This document shows positions 23,502 through 35,089 of a DNA stretch of 64,000 nucleotides, in pieces. The stretch is from NCBI GenBank assembly GCA_928212115.1, contig CAKMRJ010003334.1, positions 41,817,803 to 41,881,802 of the forward strand, read 5' to 3'. The notes beneath the pieces were generated by a model. The model was given only the letters and a program-made list of their open reading frames with translations, searched no databases and was not told the origin of the DNA. The position numbers and the translations under genes are program-made. Source of the stretch: Lactuca virosa. Lineage: Eukaryota; Streptophyta; Magnoliopsida; Asterales; Asteraceae. How positions within the stretch are numbered: position 1 is the stretch's first letter; each line of letters opens with the position of its first letter.

Positions 23502-24572
23502 AGTTGGTATTAGAGCCTTGGTTTGAGGGATTCGAACACACTCTCGGGTGTGTATGAAATCAAACTGGGGATTTGGTAAAGTTTTTTCAAAATTGAAAGA
23601 AAAATGACTTAAAAAGGAAAAAACAAGTTTTCTAATACGAGAAAGGGTGTGGTGCATGCAATCGACCGAGATCAAGTAAGTTTCTCCCAAAATACCCATA
23701 CATGTTATCTGATATGACATGAGTTATTAATCTGTGAATCGCATGCTAGTTAGGGCTAAGGATCTTCTCGGTTTTTTCATGTTAGAATGCTAGGAGAGAT
23801 GCCTTGTATGCCTATTGTATGAGCTTGTAGACTTGCATGCTAGTTCTGATTAGTCAGTGATAGATTGGCATGTTACGTGATGCCTTGTAGCCTAGTAAGC
23901 ATGGAATGATGGTTTGGGTAAAATTTGTATGCGTAAGGAAATCGGCAGCGAGAGTGAAAGTTCCTAGCATGAGCTGTGGTGTGTGAGGTTGGATGTTCTT
24001 GATTATCCTATGGGTTGGAATGTTACTGCATGAATGATGCTTTCTTTGTTGTTTGTGGGACCCTTATATAAAGGGAGTTGGCTGCTAAGTGAATATGTTA
24101 AGTCACATGTAACAAATGTTGAATAATCTCAGAGTGATTGGATTTGACTCTATTGTGCAGCTCTCGTTTGAGTCCAACCATTGTAGGGATGAGTCTGTTA
24201 CTCGAAGGATTATCTAAGCTTTGTTGCATGTGATTGTATTCACGAGGTAGGTAACGGGCATTACGGGGAGTCCTTTGTCAGCTGATGGAAGGGTGAGGTC
24301 GGGAACCTAGGAAAGCCTAGCATATGCTTCAGTGGGTTTTATTGCACTGTTTAGCGAGTGATTGGAGTATTAGTTTGAGAAGGTGACTTGGAGGATTCGA
24401 TATGATTCTTGAGGAAGGTATGGATAGGTATGGAAGGTAGTATTAAGACCATACTACTGAAAGCACATGATCCATACTTGAATCAGGGAGAGTCTTGGGG
24501 AATCTAAGAAGCATATGGGATGAGGATCCTTAGGTATGTTCTGAGCTTCTGCATGGTGTTGTTTTTGTCAGT
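23502..24572 (+). mobile_element. Primer-binding site and leader of gypsy element A
   Basis: TGGTATTAGAGCC starts at 23505 (initiator-Met tRNA type, one change from the usual TGGTATCAGAGCC). The roughly 1-kb leader matches that of element B in order ('gggtgtggtgcgtgcaatc..cccatacatg', 'agctctcgtttgagtccaaccattgtaggga'). No coding region before the gag ATG at 24573. Confidence 0.8.
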
Positions 24573-24696
24573 ATGGCGTTGAGCACTCAGGAAGGGGGTT
24601 CAAGTTTTGGTTTCGGCTCAGGTGCAGGTACTGAACCGATCGATGAGCGGATGCGGGAATTCATCTCATTAGAGATTTCCCGCAACATTTTGGAAT
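24573..24696 (+). pseudogene. Start of Ty3/gypsy gag, element A (truncated)
   Basis: Open from ATG 24573 (MALSTQEGGSSFGFGSG...) through 'DERMREFISLEISRNI'. The segment around REFIS-EI aligns with 'NQAREFISSEITHGIL' of element B. It ends after about 40 codons where sequence J begins. All further gag and the whole of pol of element A are missing. Confidence 0.75.
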
Positions 24697-24876
24697 GGAC
24701 TCTTATTAATAAAATCATTTTAACCGCTAATTTATTATTCCAAATAATAAATTCAAATCTCTCTCCACTAGTCATCCTGTCAAGTTGCATGAGTGAAGGC
24801 AACCCAAAAGGAGCATGCTCAAATCAAATAAAGTACATACCAATTATAGTTATGGGCTTAGACACCTAATCCAACA
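24697..24876 (-). mobile_element. Copia-type LTR fragment J
   Basis: Read on the minus strand it starts TGTTGGATTAGGTGTCTAAG and continues 'cccataactataattggtatgtact', as the Copia 2 LTR does, then diverges after about 90 bases. No second end and no TSD are seen. It sits exactly between truncated gag A and truncated LTR B, so it marks a deletion or recombination joint. The left boundary is approximate. Confidence 0.65.
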
Positions 24877-25836
24877 GAGATTTGATTGGTAGAACCTTAG
24901 TTTTGAGATTAATGACTTATTGGGTTAAGGGGTCTTGTTGAATGAAGAACTCGGCGAGTTCATGGGTGAACTCGGCGAGTTGGATGGGTTTTTCCCGACT
25001 CTGCTGAAAAAGGGGAAACTCGACGAGTCTATGGATGAACTCGGCGAGTTGGATCGAGTTTTTGCGATTCTGTGGTTTGATGTGTAACTCGACGAGTTGA
25101 AGGGCAACTCGGCGAGTTGAGTCAACTCGAAACGTTGACTTTGACTTTGACCAAGGTTAATTTTAAAGGGGTTTCGTTTTATGTAAGGGTTGAGTGAGCT
25201 GATTTCCGGAGCCAGGGACTTATTCAACTATCATCCGACATTTGAGGTGATTTTCCTTACCGAACTTAGCGGTTCGAAGGCACCAAGACCGGCCCATGTT
25301 TATATTATGTTGTTAGTGTGCTAGTTGTCTTCGTGGCTCTTGCATATATTGTGGCTATATGTTTTCAAGGTTAAGGCCCAATGTCGGGCGGGGCCCGATG
25401 GATATCTGTATGCTATGTATCTCTGTGATTATTGCATGTGTATGTGTTTATTTTGATATATGTTATTATATGTTGGGTGGGGCCCATTTTACGGAGCTCA
25501 ACTTGATGTCGGGCGGGGCCTAATCTCGGGCGGGGTCCAAAGTCGGGCGAGGCCCATTATATGTTCATTGTATGGTTGGTATGTGGTATTTTGGGGGAAC
25601 TCACTATGCTTTTTGCTTACAGTTTTAGTTTATGTTTCATGTGCTTCTGGTTCCAAAGGGAAGAGCTCGGGATGATTGCATTGCACACACCATTGAGATT
25701 TCCGCTTATGATGTTTAATCTGATTTATGTCAAATGATACTTGGAGTTTTGTTTAAATGTTTGAATGTTATTGGAAAATACTCTTTTATTTATTATTAAA
25801 CACAAATATTTTGGGACCATATTTTTGGATGTTACA
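24877..25836 (+). repeat. 5' LTR of element B (first ~825 bases missing)
   Basis: Matches the 3' LTR from 47473 to its end. Carries the array of AACTCGGCGAGTT-type palindromes (24947-25115), GGGCGGGGCCC / CCCGATG motifs (25376-25555), and the conserved 'gaactcactatgct..gcttacagtttt' block. Ends TTGGATGTTACA. TGGTATCAGAGCC follows at 25840. Confidence 0.88.
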
Positions 25837-26738
25837 AGCTGGTATCAGAGCCTTGGTTTGACGGATTCGGGCACACTCTCGGGTGTGACTGAACTCAAAC
25901 TAAGGACTTGGTAGAAAATTTTAAAAGAAAACATTTTATAAAAAGAATTTATAAAAGAGAAAAGGGTGTGGTGCGTGCAATCAGTCGAGCTCAAGTAAGT
26001 TATCCCAAAATACCCATACATGCTTATATATGATATGAATTGTGAATTGTGAATCGCATGCTAGATTAGGGCTAAGGATCTAGGAGGGATGCCTTGTATG
26101 CCTGTTGTATGAGCTTATAGAATTACATGCTACTACTGATCAATCAGTGATAGGATTGCCTGATTAGGTTTTGCACAGTTTTGTTTACTTGATGCTCGAA
26201 TGCTGCTTGCTTTGTGCTTTTATGAGTTCTTGCTAATCTCACCTAGTTAGTAAGCGAATATGCTAAATTACATATTATGAAAATTGAATAATTTCAGAAG
26301 GTAAGGTTTACCTCTATTGCGCAGCTCTTGTTTGAGTCCAACCCTTGTAGGGAGAGACCTCTCATTCGAAGAATTATCTAGTCTTTGTAATATGTAATTG
26401 TATTCGTGAGCTAGTTACAGAAGGTTAGCATGAGTTCCTTCTGCAGCTGACGGCGGATAGTGGTGTGGAGTTTTCTCTAGAAACCTAGGATGAGATTTAG
26501 TGTTGGGAGCTCTAGCTGTGAGGGATCAGTTGGTTGTAGAGTAACTTGGCTGACTGAAGGCACTACTTGAGGAAAGTACGGATAGATGTGGAAGGTAGTA
26601 TGGGCCCGTACTACTGGAAGTAGAGGATCTGTACTCGATTCAAGGAGGGCTGTAATGAAGCCATGGAGCTTGTGTAGTTATGAATTCCCCGATATGCGCA
26701 TTGATGTTTATTCTGATAATTTTATGGTCTATTTTCAG

Positions 26739-27696
26739 TATGGTGGTATTGTGAGGCAGGCCAGTGGGAAGTTCCGGTGTCGGGGAGGGTTCATGCTCGG
26801 GTTCTGGAGTCGGGCAGCTTGATAACCAGGCGAGGGAGTTCATCTCGTCTGAGATTACACACGGTATCCTTTATAAGACTCCTGTGATTTTTGGCTTGGT
26901 CAAGGAGGGTATTCTGGAGATTCTTGATGAGATATTGAGTGCCTTCCGCGCTCTCTGACCTTCAGGGAGTTTCGGGCATGTGGAGCGCCAGACTATCATG
27001 GGGCTAGGGATCCCATTGCGACCAGCATGTGGTTGGAAGATGTTGCCAACGCCTTTCGTACCAGTGGATGTATCGAGGGGGACAAGGTCAGACTAGCTTC
27101 CTGCCTCCCCAAGGACAGTGCTCGTGATTGGTAAGAGGAGTTAGGGCATGCTGTAGGAGATGATGCTTCTATTTTTTCGATGACCTTGAGTGATTTCTCG
27201 ACCAGGTTCCGAGCCGAGTTTGCACCGGTGATTGAGGTGCAACAGCTCGCGTGAGAGTTTCAGGATCTCAGTTAGACTACTAAGACGGTGACTGAGATCA
27301 CTACCATGTTTAGGGAGAGGGCACTTCTGGTTCCACAGTATGTGGCGGACGAGGAGATGAAGAAGGCTTGGTACCACGAGATGTTGAGGAGTGACATTCA
27401 GCAGTTTGTTAGCCGATCCAGTTTCAAGGCGCTGGAATACATGATAGTGAGGGCTAGGGAGAGAGAGATTGACTTGGAGATAGAGAGGAAGAGGACGCCA
27501 GATTCTTTTTGTTAGTGTTGAGGGTTTGGGCAAGAGGCCTAAGGTATCTGATTCTAAACCGAGAGGCCAACATGGTCGTAGCCATTGTGGCAAGTGCGGC
27601 AAGTCGCACGAGGGGACGTGCATAGGGGTGGGTTATGGCTGCTTCACATCAGTAGAGATTGTACTGCTACCACCCTCATCACTCCAATATCTGATC
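26739..27696 (+). pseudogene. Decayed Ty3/gypsy gag of element B, 5' part
   Basis: The expected ATG (26739, aligned to that of element A) is followed by a stop within five codons. Downstream, gag can be followed in pieces: 'REFISSEI', 'DVANAFRTSGCIEGDKVR', 'FRAEFAPVIEVQQLA', 'TEITTMFRERALLVPQYV', then 'MLRSDIQQFVSRSSFKALE'. In-frame TAG and TGA codons occur at several points (for example near 27130 and 27270). The first zinc knuckle CGKCGKSHEGTC is at about 27590-27625. The second half continues after Copia 3 at 43092. Confidence 0.8.
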
Positions 27697-28206
27697 TGAT
27701 GGGTTTTGAGCATTCTAACACTCCTATGGTGTACATGCAACCCTAGAACCTTGGATCTATGTTTGACTATGATACATGCAAATAATTATTTTTCCAAGGT
27801 TCTTATCCTATCTAGCATGGCATGGGGAACTTGAATCAAATAAAACTAGTAGAATTACTTACCTTGTAGTAGTAGTTGATTGCTTGGAGTTTGAGAGCCT
27901 AGCACCAATAATGTGGATGCCTCAAATGGAAGTCACAAATCACCACAAACTTGGAAACTTGAGAGAATAGTCACAAACTTCTTGAAATCGGCCCTCTTGG
28001 TTTACACACATCAACTAGTGCAATTTCAAGAACCAAAGCCTCATTTATATGTGTGGATTAGGGTTACATCCATGTAAACCCTAATACCCATGTCTTTTCA
28101 TTTCCATGAGATCCATGGGTTAAAGCTCCATGGAGTATCCATGGACTTTCCATGCAAGCCTAGCCCATTCCAAATAAGCATTAGCCCACACTATATAAAT
28201 ACAAGA
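27697..28206 (-). repeat. 3' LTR of Copia 3, part 1
   Basis: Matches 42321-42838 of the 5' LTR. It starts TGATGGGTTTTGAGC (the expected TGTTGGG changed to TGATGGG in both LTRs, so the change predates this insertion). Its TATA region reads 'tcatttatatgtg', altered from that of the other LTR. It ends with CAAGA, the Copia 2 target site. Confidence 0.88.
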
Positions 28207-28982
28207 TGTTGGATTAGTGTCTAAGTCCATAACTATAATTGGTATGTACTTGACCCGACTCGGCATGGTCCATTTGGGTTGCATGGCATCGGAACATTTG
28301 GATAGACCGTTTATGAGGAAAAGACATTTTGTGACATATTAATATATTATAAGTTCTAATATATTAATATGAAATCATGTTATTTAATTAGTATTGATCA
28401 AGAATTAATTTGGACTTAATTTAGTGATCAAAAAGAGACTAATTAAATATATGGGGATTGATTGTGTAAATCATTCATTCTTATATATGTGGGCTTATGA
28501 TCCAAGATTCCTTTATGTTGGGTTTAACCCATGTGGTGATCCATGGATACTCCATGGAGGTTAAAACCCATGGAGCATAAGGAATGGGTAAAGTCATGAG
28601 TTACATGCTGTAACCCTAATAGCCACACTATATAAGAACCCCTTTAGTTCAAGAAATTGGCACTAGTGATACATATTTTGAGGGCTAGCCGATTTGAACA
28701 TGTATGTCTTCTTCTCATGGTTATTCCAAGAGTTCATGATGTTGTGTGAACCATTTGAGGTGTCACACTTGGGGCACTAGGCTCTCAAGCTTCATGGAGT
28801 CAAGCAACAACAACAAGGTATGTATTCTATCTATTTTATTATCCTAGTATCAATGTTTTGGTATGCTAGTTAGGATAATACCTTGGATAATCATATTTGC
28901 ATGTATAATAGAGAAAACATAGATCCAAGGTATTTAGGGTTGCATGTACACTTAGGAGTGTTAGAATGCTCAAAACCCAACA
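28207..28982 (+). repeat. 5' LTR of Copia 2
   Basis: TGTTGGATTAGTG..AACCCAACA, TATA box TATATAAG at 28629-28636, then TGGTATCAGAGA from 28984. Confidence 0.93.
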
Positions 28983-29082
28983 GTGGTATCAGAGACTAGG
29001 CTTGTTTTCAATTATACTTGATGCAAATTGCTGAAAAATGCTGAAAAAGTCGAATTTCGGGCATTCTGGGCACTGGACTCGC

Positions 29083-29157
29083 CGAGTCCACTGATGAACT
29101 CGCCGAGTCCATGAATAAAATCATCCTACTCGGCGAGTAGGTTGATACACTCGACGT
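29083..29157 (+). repeat. CTCGNCGAG palindrome cluster in the Copia 2 leader
   Basis: Three CTCGCCGAG / CTCGGCGAG copies and a broken fourth ('actcgacgtct'), at the same distance from the LTR as in Copia 1. Confidence 0.78.
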
Positions 29158-29920
29158 CTAGGAGCCCCAGACAGCATATTTTCGAGGTTTTTGGCTAGAA
29201 ATGGACTAGGAACATTACCCTAAGCTGTTTTTGGACTTATAAACTTGTTTTTTAATGTGGTAATGTTCATGCTAATCCAATTTCAAAGATAATTGTCAAT
29301 AGATTCATGTTTTGTATTAGTTTAGTGATTAGGCTAATTACATGAAAAAGTTTGATTTGAATTATCTTGTTCTTATGAGTTGCTTAGATTAATAGAAAAG
29401 TTAATTGATTATGTGTTTTCAATCCATTTTAATCTAAGAGTTGATTCTAAAATGTGTTTTTGTAACTTGTCCTCAAGTTATATGAAAAGTCACATTTAAG
29501 TTTCATAAAACTCATAAAAGTTGGCAATGGTTACAAAAAAAATGAAGAGTCTTGTCCTCAAGTTATGGAGGTTCAAGAGTCACTTCATTAAGTAATAAAA
29601 TGTGTAACCTTAGTTAATTCCATAAATTACAAAATAAAGAAAAGTTACATTCTTTTATTAGTGTAAAGTCTTCCATAACTTGTCCTCAAGTTATGGAACT
29701 TGAAGAGTTTTTTAATTAAAACTAATTTAAACACATAAGTTATGGAATTAATTAGTTTTGAATAGTTTCAAAACTTGCCCTCAAGTTTTGGAATTTGAAA
29801 AGTTTCACTTATGAATACTTTAATTCCAAGTTAGCCCTTAGAATTTTAAAAGTTAAAATTCAAACCCTTATACTATTATTATAATTTTAATTATATAGAT
29901 ATGTATAAGATAAAGTCAAT

Positions 29921-30605
29921 CTTACCGTTAGTAGGCCTCATTCACGAAGCCGGTCTATAAGGGGGGTATAAGGTTACTGCCTATAAAATGGCAGTTTAAT
30001 GGGTGTCCACTCTCACCCACCGCTTCCTTGACTGGTGGAGGGTCGTTAGCCGAACGGGTAGGAAAGGACTATAATTCTCCCTTCATTAAAAGTATTAATG
30101 ATAAATACTAAGTAACTAAACACTTATACATTCCCAATCTTAGTTACTTAGGAAAATGTGAATTTGGTGCTAGCCCATAAAATTACACTTTGTACCTTAC
30201 CAAGTCGTTAGTGGAGCGTGTGTGGTTAACCGGCACACTAACATGGACTAGTAAGAGTGGCAAAGGGTAACTTAACTTTATTATAGATCGGTGGAGCGTG
30301 TGTGGTTAACCGGCACATCGATTAGGTAATATTGTTGAGGGTACCAAGTCAATTTGTATGGTTATTCACACCTTGTTTGTGATCCTCGGCATCCCAGTCA
30401 CAAACTTGAGAGGGCACAATCGAGATTCAAACATGCCATTGAAAGTTCAATGTATCTCAAAAGATCTAGGAGTTTCAAATCCAATTAAAACTTAATTATA
30501 TTTCGTTTTTCATGGTGGAAATTGGTAAATCATCATTTACCTACCTTCAACTATTTTATAACTTGGATTACGGCATCCCTCTTCCAGTTATAAATAGGTT
30601 GTTGG
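29921..30605 (+). promoter_or_regulatory. Structured leader of Copia 2 (conserved hairpin modules)
   Basis: Same series as Copia 1: ACTGCC/GGCAGT (29976-29995); CCACCG/TGGTGG (near 30020-30041); GGTTAACC modules with arms GTTAGTG/CACTAAC (30207-30242) and ATCGGTG/CATCGAT (30287-30322); TTTGTGA/TCACAAA with loop GGCATCCC (30376-30404); GGTAAAT/ATTTACC (30524-30541); and the long AT stem with loop TTACGGCATCCC (about 30548-30602). ACTGCC/GGCAGT versus GTTGCC/GGCAAC, and GGTAAAT/ATTTACC versus GGTGAAT/ATTCACC, are paired changes relative to Copia 1 and Copia 3. Confidence 0.7.
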
Positions 30606-31017
30606 GTCCTAGCCTTAATATTTCATATTGGGTGTTATATTAAGGACTTTAAATCAACTCTCTTGAATATCTCCCAAAAGATGATCTTCCCAAATCTCTT
30701 GAAACAAGCTTTCCTAAAATGAAGATGATGTCCCATGGAAATCATACTTCTTTCACCTCCTCCAATTATTCTCCCTAACCCACAAGTTCCTAAAAAGTTT
30801 AAGGTCACTCAAGCAAAGGTCTATATGTGATCACATCTTGGAGATGTAGTCAGATATTGACAAGCCGGGAGAGTTGGGTGTCAAAGTCTTGAGAAAGTTG
30901 GTGACTCAACTATTTTCTAAGTCACATAGTGAGTTCCTTTGGGACTCCTATGAAACAGACTATGACAAGACCCTTAATGATCTTATCTATTTGCTAAGAT
31001 CAACTTCCTAAAACTTT

Positions 31018-31257
31018 ATGGACATTGACAATGATGACATTGGATATCCAGTAAAGCTCTCTCTTCCCAATGGAAAGGGATCGGCCATAGTCAACTCGGT
31101 TGACCAAATGGTAAAGAGAACGGCTAAGTCTGAGATAGTCCCATTATCAAGGGTCTATTGCCAAAGAAAGGGGCATTGGTTGCGAAGCTGCCAAATTTAC
31201 CTAAGGATATTAAAGTCAATAAGTTTGACTCTACTTCGGGTAAAGTCCACTATCTAA
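31018..31257 (+). pseudogene. Relic of Copia gag C-terminus in Copia 2
   Basis: Aligns with the 11969-12238 piece of Copia 1 (shared 'KLSLPNGKGSA' and 'KGHW.RSC'). The first cysteine of the CCHC knuckle has been lost in a deletion (VYCQRKGHWLRSC), so the knuckle cannot bind zinc normally. Upstream gag (about 30680-31010) survives only as scattered matches. Confidence 0.7.
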
Positions 31258-34200
31258 CTCTGCTAAGTTTCTATTCTGAGATTCTTGATACATGATGTGA
31301 CTGGGTCACATGTTGATGTTTTAAGAATCAAAGAAAAGGTGAAGAAACTTAAAGAAAGAATATGCTGAATCTGATGGCATAGATGGATTTCTATCGCATA
31401 GTTTGAAGATCGGATTCTTGAGCTACTTCTTAAGAGTTATGATATATTGCTTAGGAATAAATAACAACAAAGTTTTCATGTGCTTTTGCATTGTAAGGAT
31501 AGTTTTTCCGCAAAGTTTTAAAATAAAAAGAAAAAAAAATTGATTTTATTTATTTTAAAATATCCTTACAATGGCATTTGTGAAAATTTTTGTTGCTTAT
31601 AAGATTCCATTAAGAGCAAGAGTGGAAATATGAATTTGATTCTTTCATTTGTGGTAGTGTCTAAATTTACCAAATAAGGAAAGATTCTCATCACCTAAGT
31701 TTCAGTTGGATAGAAACTTGGAATCATGCAAGTTGTATAGCATGATGAATAAGAACTTTCAAGCATTGGAAAAATTAAGACTAACTACTTGTTCACATGG
31801 ATGTGTGAGTCAAGTAAAGGATCGAGTACACATTCTTGTGCACTGATCAAGCCCACCACAAATAATCGTTAAGACTATTCGTCATTATTTACTAAAATTC
31901 AGTAAATATGGTTATACTTACAAGCTTAAGTGTAATTCTGAGACATTGGAAAAAGTTTCAATGTATGGCAGAGCGAATAAGAAGAATCAACTTAGGCAGA
32001 AAGATAAAAGTTTCTCAAATCTGAAAAGATGGGAGAGTACTTTAGTATCATGTTATATAATCATCTTAATGATTAAGAGACCTTATCACAATTCATCCTC
32101 TAAGTGCATTCTGGTAGCTAAGAAGAGGAGCTATGAATTGTTGAAGTGGTTAAATCAAGAAGATGATTTATACTTCGTTCCAAAAAACAATTCTTAGAGT
32201 TATACTCTAAGATTGTAACTTGAGTGACATGTCTTAAAGAAGGTTTAAAACACTTGTCAAATGTAAGAGTAAAAGTTTTCTACTCTTGTACATTTGAAAT
32301 TGGTAAGTTGTGATGTTTTGGATAAAACAAAGACCAACTAAGGCCAATTGTGTGAAGTGTTTGTCTTGATTAGAATCCACACTATCTCTTGAATATCTGA
32401 CAAGAAAGTCTTATATGTCAAGAGGACAGTGGGAGTCTTAAAGGTCTTGAAAGTCTCAAGAACTAATCAAGAATAAAACCTAAAGTTCTTCACTAGCACA
32501 CGACTTGAGGTTTATAACCTATCGTGTCGACATGTCTGTGCCTATTCAAGTTGGCTTTGCATAGGAGTTCTGAGAGTTCTCAATTGGTTGCACAGCTACT
32601 TGGAAGCAATGGCAGGCCCTTGAGCTGCCAAATGGCAAGAATTTAAGATTGCACAAGTTTAATCCATATAAGTGTGGATTTGTCAGTAACCTTGTCTTGT
32701 GATTATGGTTTTGACAAAATTCATATGGATAGGAACTCATACACCATAAAATCTAAGTGTCATAAGGTTTCTCTCCGATTCATGAAAATGATGGTGAGGA
32801 AACACTTTCACTAAGTAGATTTTAGCTAGATAGCAATTGTGATATTTGCATTCTCAAAGTCGTTAGTGGAGCGTGTGTGGTTAACCAGCACACTAACATG
32901 GACTTGTGAGAAGTGGTAAAGGTCTAAACAATCGAGACTATGATTACGGCATCCCTTTTCATGTTCTTAAATTGTTTAGACACACCTGTGAGCTATCTAA
33001 GATAAGGTGTATGATATTGATAAAGTTTTATCAAAGCAATCTAGTATCAGAAATCTGAACTTTGGTAAGAAAGTCAATAAAGTATTGATTTCTAGAAGTC
33101 CAGCTGATTTCTGATTACATGTCAAAGCTAGTGGGAGCATAAGTGTTATGCTAATAATCATCATGTTAGTGGGAGCATGATAATTATGATAAAGGTTGCA
33201 AGTTAGCAATGTTAATTATAGAAAACAAAAGTTTCAATTCGTGAGGCTGCAGGGGTTGAAAAAGTTGTTTTGCTATAATTAAGGAGAGAAAATTATACTT
33301 CATTTCAATTCTAAAAGCTTAGATTGAGATTTTAATCGTATTTAGTCAAGGATATATATATGAATTTCATGTTGGAATGGCTCAACATAAGGAAATTCTA
33401 TATATGGGTCCATTATTTGCGTTCTAAAATTCGATTATGATTACGACATCCCTTTTCATAATCTGAATTATGAGAACTTGGCAAATAGAAATGGAAATGT
33501 TATAGCAAAAGATTGGTTTAGTCTTTATGTGAGACATCATGACTCGTGTCCCATATGCTTCGGATATAGGATCGATTTCATGTGCTATATTCATCCTTTC
33601 TAAAATATTCCAAATGCCTGGGGCATTAAGAAGGGAAAAGGTCTAGAACTGGATATGACTAAAAGGATTAAGCAATTGTCGAGGACAATCTAAGGTTTAC
33701 CAAAGATTGGTTGCTCAAGGACAGTTGGAAGTATAGTGTTAATTCTGGAAGGACCATATTGACATAATCTGTAAGGAGGCAACTCTTGTTCAGAAGTGAT
33801 AGTCAAATGGAATATGGAAATGTTTCAAAGTTGGAAATTATTCAATCTGTGTAAGATTAGGAAACTTAATGCAAGAAGGATGTTTCCAAGGAGTTGATCT
33901 CCTTGGAATGCTCTGTAATGTTTGTTGTCAAGTCCTTGTGACTCTGTGCATAATCATTACAGGAGGATCAATGCATATAAGTTTAGAATCTAACAGATTT
34001 CAGTAAATGGCATGAATTTGGAATTCTTGCATTTGCAGTAAGGATTTGGGACTGTGAAAGAGGATCATTGGAGTTATGTTCAATTGATCTAATTCACAAA
34101 GTGAAGATCATAGACAAACATAGTATGCATACTTGGTGTATGGCATGACTAGTGTTTAGAAAACATAGTGTACATGCTTGGAGCATGGGACAACTATTGT

Positions 34201-34260
34201 TTTAAATTCAAGAATAAAGTTGATAGCTGAAACAGTATACAATGAATAATGTGTAATCAT
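31258..34260 (+). other. Central non-coding region of Copia 2
   Basis: Counterpart of 12239-15300 in Copia 1, in the same order and with many shared blocks despite indels. Short frames (up to about 80 codons) differ between the two copies and are not supported as genes. It includes a GGTTAACC module (32862-32897) and two hairpins with CATCCC loops (32922-32981 and 33421-33477). Confidence 0.6.
32862..32981 (+). other. Extra leader-type hairpins in the centre of Copia 2
   Basis: Module arms GTTAGTG/CACTAAC (32862-32868 and 32891-32897) with GGTTAACC in the apex. Then GTCTAAACAAT/ATTGTTTAGAC (32922-32932 and 32971-32981) closes a loop holding TTACGGCATCCC. In Copia 1 the corresponding inner stem is longer but the loop is the same. 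Confidence 0.65.
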
Positions 34261-35089
34261 ATGGTGATAAATAAAAGGTGTTTTATTTATGTTCATAGTT
34301 TTGATACCATATTAGATTCTATTATTATTGTGTTTCATTTTGCATGTTTTGACTTCCAGAATAACTAGGTCGTTCTTCCTGATTGACTAAGTTATTCAAA
34401 CTATCCACAGTCGGTCATATGTTGGAAGTAGATATGAATCAAGACTGTCATGGGTTGGCTTGTAGAGGTCTAAGATGTTGGACAAGGGGCTACAACACTC
34501 ATGAGTGCTCATAAGTTCTGAGTATTGGATTCAACCCGCGCTCATTGGAATCACTTCATGGATTTTATCACGAGTGATCATGAGACGATAATATCTTATA
34601 TTCTTCAAACCTAGAGATATGAGTTGTTACTATGAGTTGGTTGTACATTGATTGCACGAAAACGCATTCGGTAACTCGGTGTTATAAAACGTGCCTTTGT
34701 GTATGATTCAACAAGTAGTAGAACAAGCCATATGAGTCGAAGTTTATCCATTCCTTTTACCTTCGGGATAAAAGCGATATCTGTGGGCCCCTCGATGATT
34801 TGATGATGACAAATGGAAGTGCTCGGCCGAGCCAGGACTGATTTGATTTGTTCAATTAGTCAGTCGTCATAAATCGGAAATCGGGAAACAACAAATGGAC
34901 AGAGAGAATGATTATAATCCATGTCTCAGTCCATATGATATCTAGAATGGAGGAATATATGATCCCTTATCTAATGGACAAGTCATTGACAAAGGTCAGA
35001 GTTCGACAGCGGCTTTTGAGAGCTACGATTGCCAGTTGGTTCCTGAAGTCATACGCAATAATAGTTTTAGACTTATCCAAGTGGGAGAC

